NCBI GenBank assembly: GCA_030378005.1
Contig: JAUCGF010000096.1
Coordinates: 1-62,053 of the forward strand
From: Desulfococcaceae bacterium HSG9
Lineage (GTDB): Bacteria; Desulfobacterota; Desulfobacteria; Desulfobacterales; JAUCGF01
DNA length: 62,053 bases
Direction of reading: 5' to 3'
Under the pieces are notes generated by a model. The model saw only the letters and a list, made by a program, of their open reading frames with translations. It did no database searches and was not told the origin of the DNA. The translations under genes were made by a program, and so were the position numbers. Below, one piece after another: positions 6,671 through 16,040 of this stretch (positions are counted from its first letter, which is position 1; the number at the start of each line of letters is the position of its first letter).

Positions 6671-8591
6671 GAAGGGTGCCTTGATTACCGAAATTTCCGA
6701 TGATCAGACCATTCCCAAGCTGTTTCTGGAAAAAGCCGGCGTTTACGGTGACCGGGTGTCCATGCGAGAAAAAGAATTCGGTGTCTGGCGTCCCATTACA
6801 TGGCAGAAATATTTGGAAAATGTAAAATATATTTCATTAGGACTTATCAGCCTCGGCCTGAAGCCAGGTGACAAAGTTTCCATGATCGGCGATAACCGGC
6901 CCGAAGGTCTGTGGGCCGAGATGGCCGCCCTTTGCGCCGGCGGGGTTGGCGTATGGCTGTTTCAGGATTGCCTGATCGAAGAAGTCAAATACATCCTCGA
7001 CCATTCCGACACCAAGTTTTTATTCGGCGAAGGGCAGGAAGAAGTTGACAAAGCGCTTAGTATTATTGACGAATGCCCCAAACTGGAAAAGATAATATGG
7101 GATGACCCCAAGGGAATGCGCAATTACCATCAGGATTGTTTGATCAGCCTTAAAAAAGTCCAACAGTTAGGGCGCGAACTGGAAAAAAATAATCCGGGGC
7201 TGTTTGAGGAAAACATTGTAGCGGCTAAGGGATCAGACGTCGCACTTCTGTTTTATACATCCGGTACCACCTCGCTTCCCAAAGGCGCGCTTTTGTCGCA
7301 TAACAATATGCTCACCATGGGGCAGCATCTGATGACTGTTGACCCGTGTAAGGAAACGGATGATTATGTGTCTTACCTGCCCTTTGCCTGGATCGGCGAA
7401 CAGATGATGTCCATTTCCTGCGGCCTTCAGATTGGCTATACCTTGAATTTTCCTGAAAGTCCCGAAACGGCTAAGGAAAACATCAGAGAAATCGGCCCGC
7501 ATGTCATGTTTGCCCCGCCACGCATGTATGAAGAAATGACCAGATCGGTACAGGTTAAATACTTAGATGCCACTTGGATCAAGCGTAAGTTTTATGAACT
7601 TGCCACCAAAATCGGCTATCATGTGGCCAATCTGAAATTTGATAAAAAACCGGTACCTTTTTATTGGAATTTTCTAGAATGGCTGGCCCTTATTACCGTC
7701 CAGAAAAAATTAAAAGACCATCTGGGGCTGTCGCGGGTGCGCAACGCTTATACCGGCGGTGCGGCCATGGGGCCGGATCATTTTCGCTTTTTTCATGCAC
7801 TGGGCGTGAATCTCAAACAAATTTACGGGCAAACAGAAGTTGCCGGTATATCCGTAGTACATCGCAGCGGCGACATCAAATTTGATACCGTTGGTCATCC
7901 GATTCCGGGAACTGAGATCAAGATCACCGAAGATGGCGAGATTATCACGAGAAGTTCATCGGTCTTTCTGGGTTATTATAAAAATCCCGAAGCCACCGCC
8001 GAAGCGCTTCAAGACGGATGGCTCTATTCGGATGATAAAGGCTTTATTGACGATGATGGTCATCTCGTAGTGTTCGACCGCACCAAAGATGTTTTTACAT
8101 TGCGCGATGGGCGTCCGTTCTCGCCTCAATATCTCGAAACGCGTTTGAAATTCAGCCCTTACGTCAAAGATGCCTGGGTGGTCGGTGACAATTTGGACTA
8201 TGTCACCGCAATTTTGTGTATTGATTATTCCGTGGTGGGCAAATGGGCCGATGAAAACAAACTGAACTACACCAGCTATACAGAGCTTTCCCAAAAACCG
8301 GAAGTATATGATTTGGTAGGCAAGCAGATTCAGACGGCCAATCAGGATCTTCCCGATACCGCCCAAGTGGCTAAGTTTGTCAATTTATATAAAGAGTTCG
8401 ATGCGGATGATGATGAACTTACCCGTACCCGAAAATTGCGGCGCGCCTTTGTGGAAAAAAGGTACAAGGAAATTCTGGATGCCCTTTACAGCGATGTGGA
8501 TTCGGTTCATATTGATACGACCATAAAATATGAAGATGGTCGTGAAGCGCATATTAAAACGGATTTACACATCCAAAAAGTGAAAAGTTAG
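6654..8591 (+). CDS. Long-chain acyl-CoA synthetase (AMP-forming)
   Basis: An adenylate-forming enzyme that activates a carboxylic acid with ATP and CoA; 645 residues, of the long FadD15/ACSL type. The P-loop is FYTSGTTSLPKGALLSH (about 200), followed by QIYGQTE (about 390), YKNPEATAEALQDGWLYSDD (hinge region) and FDRTKDVFTLRDG. It overlaps livG and is embedded between livG and livH, so its substrate is probably the acid imported by the transporter. Such liv-plus-ligase operons are common in fatty- or aromatic-acid degraders. A GAGG ribosome site precedes the ATG. Confidence 0.92.
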   Translation: MRQEDKKGALITEISDDQTIPKLFLEKAGVYGDRVSMREKEFGVWRPITWQKYLENVKYISLGLISLGLKPGDKVSMIGDNRPEGLWAEMAALCAGGVGVWLFQDCLIEEVKYILDHSDTKFLFGEGQEEVDKALSIIDECPKLEKIIWDDPKGMRNYHQDCLISLKKVQQLGRELEKNNPGLFEENIVAAKGSDVALLFYTSGTTSLPKGALLSHNNMLTMGQHLMTVDPCKETDDYVSYLPFAWIGEQMMSISCGLQIGYTLNFPESPETAKENIREIGPHVMFAPPRMYEEMTRSVQVKYLDATWIKRKFYELATKIGYHVANLKFDKKPVPFYWNFLEWLALITVQKKLKDHLGLSRVRNAYTGGAAMGPDHFRFFHALGVNLKQIYGQTEVAGISVVHRSGDIKFDTVGHPIPGTEIKITEDGEIITRSSSVFLGYYKNPEATAEALQDGWLYSDDKGFIDDDGHLVVFDRTKDVFTLRDGRPFSPQYLETRLKFSPYVKDAWVVGDNLDYVTAILCIDYSVVGKWADENKLNYTSYTELSQKPEVYDLVGKQIQTANQDLPDTAQVAKFVNLYKEFDADDDELTRTRKLRRAFVEKRYKEILDALYSDVDSVHIDTTIKYEDGREAHIKTDLHIQKVKS

Positions 8592-8670
8592 TGAATCACC
8601 ACAATTTCATTGCAATATGAAATAACTTGTAACTTAACACTTTAGACTTGACACTTTTGAGGAGAATATA

Positions 8671-9564
8671 ATGGAACCATTGGAACTATTTCTTATGACG
8701 CTGGTGACAGGAATTATGGTGGGCGGTATCTACGCTCTAGTAGCGTTGGGATGGGTGCTGATCTACAAATGCTCTGGCGTCTTAAATCTGGCCATGGGTG
8801 AAATGACCCTTATTGGCGCGTATGTTTCTTTGACCTTTTATAGCATGGGCGTCCCTTTTCTACTGGCACTTCTGATCTCACTGATTATCGGCTTTATTTT
8901 GGGAATTCTGACAGAACGAATCTTTTTAGATAAGCTGATCGGTGAACCGGTTTTATCGGTTATTATGGTGACCGTGGGGCTGTCTTTCTTTTTTAAAGGT
9001 GTCGTGGAACTGATTTGGAGTACGGATACAAAGGTGTTTACCCCGGCTGTCTTTTCAATCGAACCGCTTAAATTCGGCCCTATTATCGTAGGCGAAGTAT
9101 ATTTATGGAGCTTTATCGCCGCAATTATTTTGCTGGTGATTTTTGTCTGTTTCTTTAAATACACACGCTGGGGACTGGCCATGCAGGCCTGTGCCGATGA
9201 CGAAATGGCGGCTCTCTCTATCGGTGTCAGCGCTCGCTTTGTTTATGCTGCGGCGTGGGCAATCGCTTTCATGGCGGCCGGTGTCGGCGGAACCTTGCTC
9301 GGTAATATCAACGGCTTGAATATATCCGTGGGCTATCTCGGCCTGCTGGTGTTGCCTGCCGTGGTGTTGGGGGGGCTGAATTCGGTTCCCGGCGCGATTG
9401 TGGGCGGTATCGCTATCGGTGTCTTACAAAACTTGAGCGGGGTTTATCTGGATCGTTATTTTCCAGGAGCCGTCAAAGATATTGCGCCGTTTGTTTTTAT
9501 GGCGATTTTTTTGCTCTTTAAACCTTACGGATTATGGGGTTGGGAGCGTATTGAGCGCGTTTAG
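8671..9564 (+). CDS. livH: ABC transporter permease, LivH type
   Basis: An inner-membrane permease; 297 residues, about eight membrane segments. The N-terminal GGIYALVALGWVLIYKCSGVL and NLAMGEMTLIGAYV match the LivH signature. The cytoplasmic coupling loop MQACADDEMAALSIGVSA (about residue 170) contacts the ATPases. GGLNSVPGAIVGGIAIGVLQN near the end is also typical. GAGGAG precedes the ATG. A G7 run lies inside the gene (9369-9375). Confidence 0.92.
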   Translation: MEPLELFLMTLVTGIMVGGIYALVALGWVLIYKCSGVLNLAMGEMTLIGAYVSLTFYSMGVPFLLALLISLIIGFILGILTERIFLDKLIGEPVLSVIMVTVGLSFFFKGVVELIWSTDTKVFTPAVFSIEPLKFGPIIVGEVYLWSFIAAIILLVIFVCFFKYTRWGLAMQACADDEMAALSIGVSARFVYAAAWAIAFMAAGVGGTLLGNINGLNISVGYLGLLVLPAVVLGGLNSVPGAIVGGIAIGVLQNLSGVYLDRYFPGAVKDIAPFVFMAIFLLFKPYGLWGWERIERV

Positions 9565-9633
9565 AAATTTAATAAAAATTTTGTAAAACTAATATTCCCA
9601 AATTGAAATCAACATTATTGCGGAGTCGGATTT

Positions 9634-10818
9634 ATGTCAACAACTTTTCTTCCTTGCGGTGATTATCATCAAGGTTATGCTGAAGACCATGCTTGGTTCC
9701 AGACCAAATTTATCAAGGGCAAAATGATTGCCCTTTTCCTGGTTCTATTCGTTTTTATCCCTATTAGTTACTGGGGCAGTATTTTTCAAAGTGCTTTTAA
9801 CATAGATAATTACTGGTTTTCTCTTATAATACGATATATCAGTGTTTTTGGAGCCGATGAATACTGGATCAGTGTTTTTAACATGGTGGGTTACACGATT
9901 TTGGGCGCTTTAGGAGTGCAACTGCTTATCGGCTACTGCGGCCAGTTGACGCTTGGACACGGTGCTTTTATTGCCGTGGGCGCTTACACCAGCACGCTAT
10001 TGATTTTGGAATTTCCATGGCCGGAATTTATGATCACCCTCGGATTGGCTTATCCGGTGAGCATTTTTATCGCTGGAATTATGGCGGGCCTGTTTAGTGT
10101 TTTGTTTGGACTGCCTTCGGCCCGTGTGAAGGGCTTTTATCTGATTCTGACAACCATGGCGGCTCAGTTTATTCTGGTGGATTTCGTTATCACGCAATAC
10201 GTCAGTCAGATCGGCGGCCGCGGTCAAGCCTTTTCACTGCCTCCAGGCACCATTAAAATCGGCCCCTGGCTAATTGACAATAATTATAAAGTCTATTTTT
10301 TCATGCTTATTCTGGTGATTCTGTCATGTATTATTATTTCCAACCTCGTGCGTACGCGTGTGGGGCGGGCCTGGGTGGCGATTCGTGATAATGATATTTC
10401 CGCCGAAGTCATGGGAATCAATGTCATCAAATATAAACTCTTGGCTTTTTTTGTGGCCGGCTTTATTGGCGGCATCACCGGGTCTTTTTGGATTAGCAAC
10501 CTGGCAGCTATCAGCCCTGAACATTTTCCGTGGTTTCTTTCACTCTGGCTTGTAGGCGTAATTTTAATCGGCGGAGTAGGGTCGATTCACGGGGCTATTT
10601 TCGGTTCGTTGTTTATGGTGGTTATCATGGAGCTTTTACAACTTGCCGTTATACCATTGGCCGACACTTATCCCAAATTGCTTATGGATTTTCTGTTTAT
10701 CAAGGAAGCTACCTTTGGTCTGGCTATTTGCGGGTTTCTTATTTTTGAACCCAACGGTATGGCATACCGCTGGTGGCAAATTAAAAACTATTTCAACTTA
10801 TGGCCATTTTCATATTAG
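9634..10818 (+). CDS. livM: ABC transporter permease, LivM type
   Basis: The second channel subunit; 394 residues. After an N-terminal hydrophilic extension and two unusual early membrane segments, the LivM core begins at GYTILGALGVQLLIGYCGQL, followed by TLGHGAFIAVGAYTSTLL. The coupling loop is RAWVAIRDNDISAEVMGINV and the late motif is GGVGSIHGAIFGSLF. The N-terminal addition of roughly 80 residues relative to E. coli LivM is common in this operon type. GGAG lies upstream of the ATG. Confidence 0.92.
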   Translation: MSTTFLPCGDYHQGYAEDHAWFQTKFIKGKMIALFLVLFVFIPISYWGSIFQSAFNIDNYWFSLIIRYISVFGADEYWISVFNMVGYTILGALGVQLLIGYCGQLTLGHGAFIAVGAYTSTLLILEFPWPEFMITLGLAYPVSIFIAGIMAGLFSVLFGLPSARVKGFYLILTTMAAQFILVDFVITQYVSQIGGRGQAFSLPPGTIKIGPWLIDNNYKVYFFMLILVILSCIIISNLVRTRVGRAWVAIRDNDISAEVMGINVIKYKLLAFFVAGFIGGITGSFWISNLAAISPEHFPWFLSLWLVGVILIGGVGSIHGAIFGSLFMVVIMELLQLAVIPLADTYPKLLMDFLFIKEATFGLAICGFLIFEPNGMAYRWWQIKNYFNLWPFSY

Positions 10819-10899
10819 AAAGGAGGGACAGTAGGTTTTTTGAAACAGTTGGACAGTATCAGAAGGCAAAATATTCATCTTAATTAAAGGGGGAAAACA

Positions 10900-12150
10900 A
10901 TGCAGTTTAAAAATCGATGGTCTAAAATTTTATTAATAGGTCTGATTGCAGGCATCTCAATTGGCATGTCTTCTATGGCAATCGCCGCTGACACAATCAA
11001 AATCGGATCCCTGAATGATATGACCGGAGCAACATCTGATGTAGGGAAAGATTATGCTCTGGGTATTGCTGAAGCGATTCATTATATTAACGACACGGGC
11101 GGCATTAATGGTAAAAAAATTAAGCTTTATCAATTTGATTATGGGTATCGCATTCCCGAAGCGCTTACCAAATACAGTCTGTTCAAGCGTATGAAATGCG
11201 CCGCTATTCTCGGTTGGGGTACCGGTGACACCGAAGCGTTGGCGCCTACCGTCGCAAAGGACAAAATTCCTTATGTTTCGGCTTCCTATTCAGGGCATCT
11301 GTGCGACACAACCAAAACACCTTACAACTTGTTCTTCGCACCTGATTATTCCACCCAGGTCAGAGGCTTGATGACGGTTTGGTTTGAAAAAAAATGGAAG
11401 CAAAACAAAGATTTCGGCAAACGTAAACCCCGTATTGCCGCATGTTACATGTTTGCATCACCGTTTTCCAGTTCTTCAATCAAAGCTTACAAAGATCAGG
11501 CCAAAGTGCTTGGCTTTGATGTCGGCCCGGATCAGGATGTCTCTCTTTTTGCCATCGACACGAAAAGCCAGGTATTGGCGCTTAAAGAGTTTAAACCGGA
11601 TGTTGTTCTTCACACCAATACAGTTATGAGCGTCGCTGCAACCTTGAGAGATTCGTATGCGTTGAAACTCGGTGCTGATAATATCATCAAATGCTGGGGC
11701 TTTGATGAAAATCTTCCCAAACTGGCAGGCAAAGCCGCTGATGGCGCTTTAGGATGCTCTCCTTGGGCTTTTTTCGGGCTGGATGTACCTTTGATGAAAG
11801 AAGTGACCAAGTATGCAAAAAAATATAATCCAGGTATTCCGCCGGAAAAACGCACCATTCATACGGTTCAGGCGTGGGCCAGTGTGTTAGGGCTTGCTGA
11901 AGCTTTAAAACGCGCTGATAAAGCCGGTGATCTTTCTGGTGAAGGAATCCTGAAAAAAGGGTTTGAAACCTTTAAAGATGTTGATATTGGCTTGGGAATC
12001 GCTCCCGTTACCTACACCCCTACTGACCACCGTCCCCAGAGTGAAGCTAAAGTGTATGAATGGACAGGCGATAAATTCGTTCTTTTCGGTTCCGCAGACA
12101 TGAAAAAGAAGTGGCCGGAAAAATGGGAAAAAGAATGGTTGGGTTGGTAA
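10900..12150 (+). CDS. Periplasmic substrate-binding protein of the liv-type transporter
   Basis: Captures the ligand in the periplasm for LivHM. The 416 residues begin with a signal peptide (KNRWSK, hydrophobic LLIGLIAGISIG, cleavage after AIAA). The mature protein starts DTIKIGSLNDMTGATSDVG, the usual start of type I periplasmic binding folds (Peripla_BP_6), and continues with GINGKKIKLYQFDYGY. A strong ribosome site AAAGGGGG precedes the ATG. It is followed by a 15-bp hairpin before livF, which may favour high expression of this subunit. The ligand is unknown; linkage to an acyl-CoA ligase points to a carboxylic acid. Confidence 0.9.
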   Translation: MQFKNRWSKILLIGLIAGISIGMSSMAIAADTIKIGSLNDMTGATSDVGKDYALGIAEAIHYINDTGGINGKKIKLYQFDYGYRIPEALTKYSLFKRMKCAAILGWGTGDTEALAPTVAKDKIPYVSASYSGHLCDTTKTPYNLFFAPDYSTQVRGLMTVWFEKKWKQNKDFGKRKPRIAACYMFASPFSSSSIKAYKDQAKVLGFDVGPDQDVSLFAIDTKSQVLALKEFKPDVVLHTNTVMSVAATLRDSYALKLGADNIIKCWGFDENLPKLAGKAADGALGCSPWAFFGLDVPLMKEVTKYAKKYNPGIPPEKRTIHTVQAWASVLGLAEALKRADKAGDLSGEGILKKGFETFKDVDIGLGIAPVTYTPTDHRPQSEAKVYEWTGDKFVLFGSADMKKKWPEKWEKEWLGW

Positions 12151-12152
12151 TT

Positions 12153-12185
12153 AGAAATCAGGTTTTTTAAAAAAACCTGATTTCT
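12153..12185. terminator. Perfect hairpin between the binding protein and livF (attenuator)
   Basis: AGAAATCAGGTTTTT pairs perfectly with AAAAACCTGATTTCT (15 bp) around a three-base loop. Because the arm itself contains a T-run, it may act as a partial terminator in either direction. It sits within the operon, so it would reduce but not end transcription into livF and protect the upstream mRNA. Confidence 0.55.
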
Positions 12186-12226
12186 ATTCTACTGGAAAAA
12201 TGGAAAAAAACGGAGGTATTCGAGCT

Positions 12227-13039
12227 TTGTCACAAGAGGAGATGGTCTTAAAGATCAATAATATTGAAGTTAAATACCACGAGGTTATCCTGGTTATCAA
12301 GGGTGTTTCCATTGAGATTCCCAAAGGCGGGATTGTCGCCCTTCTGGGAGCCAACGGAGCCGGTAAAAGTACCACTTTGAAAGCGATTTCCGGCCTGTTG
12401 AAACACGAAGATGGCCAGGTGACTGACGGTTCCATTGAATTCATGGGTGAGCGCATTGATAAAATGGCAGCCGAAAAAATTGCCAAAATGGGCATTGTTC
12501 AGGTGATCGAAGGCCGCCGGGTGTTTGAACACCTGACGGTCGAACAGAACTTGAAAGTAGGTGCCCACATGCGCAAATATGGACGCTCCATCAAAGATGG
12601 TCTGGATATGGTTTATCACTATTTTCCGCGTCTGAAAGAAAAACGCATGGAAACGGCTGGTTTCATCAGTGGTGGTGAACAGCAGATGACCGTTGTGGGA
12701 CGCGCCTTGATGACGAGTCCCAAGCTGATTCTGTTGGATGAACCGTCTATGGGGCTGGCACCGCTGCTTATCCATGAAATATTCAATATTATCACCAAGC
12801 TCAATAAAGAAGAAGGCATCTCTATGCTTCTGGTGGAACAAAACGCCAAATTGGCGTTAAATGTTGCGCCCCATGCGTATGTGATGGAAAATGGTCGCAT
12901 TGTCATGGATGACTCGGCTGAAAAACTCCGTAATAACGCTGACATCAAGGATTTTTACCTTGGCCTGACTGATCATGGAGGTCGCAAGAGCTTTCGGGAT
13001 GTAAAACATTACAAACGCCGTAAGCGCTGGTTGGCCTGA
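12227..13039 (+). CDS. livF: Branched-chain amino acid type ABC transporter, second ATP-binding protein
   Basis: A LivF-type ATPase. Motifs: Walker A LLGANGAGKSTTLKA, Q-loop region VQVIEGRRVFEHLTVEQNL, signature ISGGEQQMTVVGRALM, Walker B LILLDEPSMGLAP, and LVEQNAKLALNVA with the QN switch typical of LivF. I prefer the TTG at 12227, ten bases after GGAGG (12212-12216). An ATG at 12200 lies upstream of that ribosome site and would add nine residues. The C-terminal HGGRKSFRDVKHYKRRKRWL is a basic extension beyond the usual end. It is separated from the binding-protein gene by a hairpin. Confidence 0.9.
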   Translation: MSQEEMVLKINNIEVKYHEVILVIKGVSIEIPKGGIVALLGANGAGKSTTLKAISGLLKHEDGQVTDGSIEFMGERIDKMAAEKIAKMGIVQVIEGRRVFEHLTVEQNLKVGAHMRKYGRSIKDGLDMVYHYFPRLKEKRMETAGFISGGEQQMTVVGRALMTSPKLILLDEPSMGLAPLLIHEIFNIITKLNKEEGISMLLVEQNAKLALNVAPHAYVMENGRIVMDDSAEKLRNNADIKDFYLGLTDHGGRKSFRDVKHYKRRKRWLA

Positions 13040-13081
13040 TATGATAATATTTAACCCAATTAAATAATATAGGGAGAAAAA

Positions 13082-13678
13082 ATGCGAAAAAAAAGATTAT
13101 TGCTAACAATTTTAAGTGTTTTTCTTATCGTCGCCTTTTTCACAGGCTGTGCATGTATGCAATCCAAGCCTACTGAAAAAAATTTCAAAGCACCTGTTGT
13201 AACGCTTGACAACATGGAAGTCGTTCATTCTTTCGGTTATTGGTATTTTTCTAAAAAAGTAAAGCCCACTAAAGGCAGTCCGGACAATGTAGGCGCACCA
13301 CTTGATTTGGCGTTTACATTTAATGTTGAAAATCCCAATAAATTTCCGGTGATGTTGGAAAATCTGAAATTTTCCGTGGCATTTGAAGATTTTGACCTCA
13401 ACACGGTCAGCACGGATGCCGCCCAGTTCATCCCGCCTGGCAAAACGAATCAGGTGCGCGTACATGCCCACTTTGATGTTCGCCAATCGCTGTTAAGCCT
13501 GCTGGTTACTGGTGGTTTCAAACTGAAAGAAAAAGGTACCAATGCTTGGGCCGCTCTTGAAAAATGGTGGACAGGAATACCGAAATACGAAATTCCGATT
13601 CATGTAAAAGGGGGAGCCGCCGTTTTTCAAGCAGGGGGTGTGGTCAAAGTTGCTCAATTTAATGCAACTTTTCCTTAA
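13082..13678 (+). CDS. LEA type-2 (LEA14/WHy-like) lipoprotein
   Basis: 198 residues with a lipoprotein signal: basic MRKKR, hydrophobic core, lipobox FFTGC (Cys about residue 23). The body has the LEA_2 immunoglobulin-like pattern, AFTFNVENPNKFPVMLENL and later SVAFEDFDLNTV, then the second-strand block around PPGKTNQVRVHAHFDV. Such proteins are anchored to the outer membrane or periplasm; their molecular role is poorly known. It follows livF by about 40 bases with an AGGGAG site, so it is likely co-transcribed with the transporter, though a direct role in uptake is not shown. Confidence 0.8.
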   Translation: MRKKRLLLTILSVFLIVAFFTGCACMQSKPTEKNFKAPVVTLDNMEVVHSFGYWYFSKKVKPTKGSPDNVGAPLDLAFTFNVENPNKFPVMLENLKFSVAFEDFDLNTVSTDAAQFIPPGKTNQVRVHAHFDVRQSLLSLLVTGGFKLKEKGTNAWAALEKWWTGIPKYEIPIHVKGGAAVFQAGGVVKVAQFNATFP

Positions 13679-13786
13679 TGAATAAGTGATTGTCATATTA
13701 TCAGAATCGTTCCCAAGCGTCGGTTTGGGAACACACCTGAAAAATTATTTTACAAGCTATCGCATCATAAGTCGGTAGCCATTTTA

Positions 13787-13818
13787 AAACCCCATCCGTT
13801 TGTGATGGGGTTTCTTAT
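13787..13818 (+). terminator. Rho-independent terminator-like hairpin after the liv operon
   Basis: AAACCCCATC pairs with GATGGGGTTT (10 bp) around CGTTTGT, followed by CTTATT. A second hairpin lies upstream: GTTCCCAA (13709-13716) with TTGGGAAC (13725-13732). The two together separate the liv operon from the next ligase gene. Confidence 0.65.
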
Positions 13819-13833
13819 TATAAGGGGATTTAG

Positions 13834-15360
13834 ATGGGACTATATGATCTTACAATTTACGACTTAATCCGGCGCAATGCGCGCCTTTTTGCAAACCGAC
13901 CGGCCTGGTTCGAGGCGGAAAGTGATAAAACCTATACCTTTGCCGAATACGGTGCTTTGGTTGATAAGCTGGCTTCCGGTTTACAATCAGCAGGTTTGAA
14001 AAAAGGCGACCGTATCGGTGTGTTGGGCCAAAACAGTTTGGAATACTTTATGTTATATGGTGCGGCGGCCGCATTGGGTGCTATTGTTCTGCCGCTTAAC
14101 TGGAGATTGTCGCAGGATGAAATCGTTTTTAATCTCAATGACTGTGAACCCAAATTGTTATTTGCGGATAGCACCTATCAGGAAGTGATCCAAAACGCCA
14201 AAAACAAGCTATCTTCAGTCAGCAACTATTATAATTTAATAAAGAGTGATGGCGATTTTCAACCCTTCAACGCCCTGACCGATAATGACGGAACCTTTGA
14301 GGCTGTGTCAGTAACTGATGACGACAGTTTTGCAATCGTACACACCGCCGCGGTAGCAGGACGCCCGCGAGGCGCAGTGTTAAGTCACAGGAATTTGCTT
14401 TGCGCCAGTATGCACTTAAACCAAGTTTTCAAACTTTCCGAAAAAGACGTTCATTTAAACCTTCTGCCCATGTTTCATGTAGCCGGTCTTCTTATGTTTA
14501 TGAACGCGTTTCATGCCGGCCTTTTAAATGTCAATATGCGCAAATTCGACGCCGCGCTGGCCGCTCGATTAATTGCTGATAAAAAAGTTTCGGTACTGTT
14601 TGATTTCGCTCCCATCATGGCTTCTATTATTGAGCAGGCTGAAAAAGCATCGTTGCCCCTTGATTCATTGCGTGCCGTTATCGGTTTGGATGCGCCAGAA
14701 ACCATTGAAAAATATCAGCGGCTCTCTGGTGGAACCTTTTATTGCATGTATGGCCAAACCGAAACCGCCGGTTTTGCCACTATCGGGCATTATAACGATA
14801 AACCCGGTTCTGCCGGAAAAATTATTTCCTGGGCTGATGTCAAGATAGTGGACGACAACGATGCCCTTTTACCGGCCGGCCAAACCGGTGAAATCACCAT
14901 GCAAGGCCCCATGATTTTCAAAGGTTACTGGAATTTGGAAGCGGATACAGCGCATACGTTCCGTAACGGCTTGCATCATACCGGTGACCTTGGCCAGTTC
15001 GATGAAGACGGTTTTCTATGGTTCAAAGGACGTAAAGCGGAAAAAGAGCTGATCAAGCCTGGTGGTGAGAATGTCTATCCGGCAGAAGTCGAAAATGTAA
15101 TCTTACAACATCCTGCTGTTGAAAAAACCGTGGTGTTCGGTGTTCCTGACCCCAAATGGAAAGAGGGTATTAAAGCTGTATGCCAATTAAAACCGGGCGA
15201 GTCTTTGGAAGCCCAAGACCTGATCGAATTTGTCGGCGAGCGCATCGCCCGCTATAAAAAACCGCAGTATGTGGAATTCACCGATGCGTTTCCGCTTCTT
15301 GAAAATGGAATACCGGATCGTTTGAAAGTTAAAGAACTGTTTGGCGGTGGTGAAAGTTGA
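13834..15360 (+). CDS. AMP-binding (acyl-CoA ligase-like) protein with an eroded P-loop
   Basis: 508 residues in the adenylate-forming superfamily: RIGVLGQNSLEYFMLYGAAA near 60, MYGQTETAGFATIG near 310, GEITMQGPMIFKGYW near 355, HTGDLGQFDEDGFLWFKGR near 385, GGENVYPAEVE near 415. The nucleotide-binding P-loop is HTAAVAGRPRGAVLSH instead of YTSGTTGxPKG, losing the Ser/Thr cluster and the Lys. The C-terminal catalytic Lys motif (usually GKI) reads ENGIPDRLKVKE. The hinge and GGEN motifs are intact. It may be a ligase with altered chemistry or a non-adenylating relative. It has its own ribosome site (AAGGGG) after a terminator, and is convergent with the lipoprotein/LolA genes. Confidence 0.82.
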   Translation: MGLYDLTIYDLIRRNARLFANRPAWFEAESDKTYTFAEYGALVDKLASGLQSAGLKKGDRIGVLGQNSLEYFMLYGAAAALGAIVLPLNWRLSQDEIVFNLNDCEPKLLFADSTYQEVIQNAKNKLSSVSNYYNLIKSDGDFQPFNALTDNDGTFEAVSVTDDDSFAIVHTAAVAGRPRGAVLSHRNLLCASMHLNQVFKLSEKDVHLNLLPMFHVAGLLMFMNAFHAGLLNVNMRKFDAALAARLIADKKVSVLFDFAPIMASIIEQAEKASLPLDSLRAVIGLDAPETIEKYQRLSGGTFYCMYGQTETAGFATIGHYNDKPGSAGKIISWADVKIVDDNDALLPAGQTGEITMQGPMIFKGYWNLEADTAHTFRNGLHHTGDLGQFDEDGFLWFKGRKAEKELIKPGGENVYPAEVENVILQHPAVEKTVVFGVPDPKWKEGIKAVCQLKPGESLEAQDLIEFVGERIARYKKPQYVEFTDAFPLLENGIPDRLKVKELFGGGES

Positions 15361-15371
15361 ATTGGCTAAAA

Positions 15372-16040
15372 TCAGGGATGATGTTCCAAGTGATGTGATT
15401 CGATCCGCTTTAATATCAATGAATATCTTTGAGAGCCGTAAGTATTCAATGTGATTTTGTCAGAAATGCGCTTGGCCGTATTCGCATTCACATCAGCTTG
15501 AACAGTTCGTCTCAGTTGGTTGCCATTATACTGACGTATCATCCACGAGCCGTTCGGATGAATTACCACATCTTGAGCTGTCTCTTTGCCAGTGTGAAAG
15601 CGACAGATCAACGCTCCATCCTCCATTGTTCCGATATGAACAGCCGGTGTCTGGGGATGAAAAAAGATCAGTATAATATCATCTATCATTCCCTTTGCGA
15701 AAGAAGGCGAATCAAACGGCGGTACACCGCGGTTGATAATAATTTTTTGGCCATCAAAGACACCATCAAACAGCACCAATCCTTCGATGGTCATCATCAC
15801 GCAATGAATCGTCAGATCAGTCGATGAAATACTGGTGACACCAATCATCGTAGTCTGCCTTCCGCCGGCCATATCTGCTTCAATAGAATGGACAAATTGC
15901 CGTTTGCCCTGTGGAAACAGCGCCTTGCATTGTTGACGGATTGCAGATTCTTCAGATGGTGCGACAGGGGCGATTTCAGGAAGGGCGCTGCAAGATGCCA
16001 AGAGCATCGCAACGCTTATAAGCAATAAATTATATTTCAT
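15372..16040 (-). CDS. DUF3261-like outer-membrane lipoprotein
   Basis: 222 residues with a lipoprotein signal (MKYNLLLISVAMLLASC, lipobox LASC). The rest is beta-rich with no enzymatic motif. The order LolA-like then lipoprotein, with a four-base ATGA overlap, is that found in aryl-polyene and related clusters, where a DUF3261 lipoprotein follows LolA and an MMPL exporter. Assignment to DUF3261 rests on length, lipobox and neighbours rather than a clear motif. No exporter lies between them here. Confidence 0.6.
   Translation of the reverse strand: MKYNLLLISVAMLLASCSALPEIAPVAPSEESAIRQQCKALFPQGKRQFVHSIEADMAGGRQTTMIGVTSISSTDLTIHCVMMTIEGLVLFDGVFDGQKIIINRGVPPFDSPSFAKGMIDDIILIFFHPQTPAVHIGTMEDGALICRFHTGKETAQDVVIHPNGSWMIRQYNGNQLRRTVQADVNANTAKRISDKITLNTYGSQRYSLILKRIESHHLEHHP

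Noticed and set aside
9369..9375. G7 run in livH as a phase-variable tract
   Set aside because: Seven is short and the gene is a core transporter subunit; encodes conserved Gly-Gly of the family.
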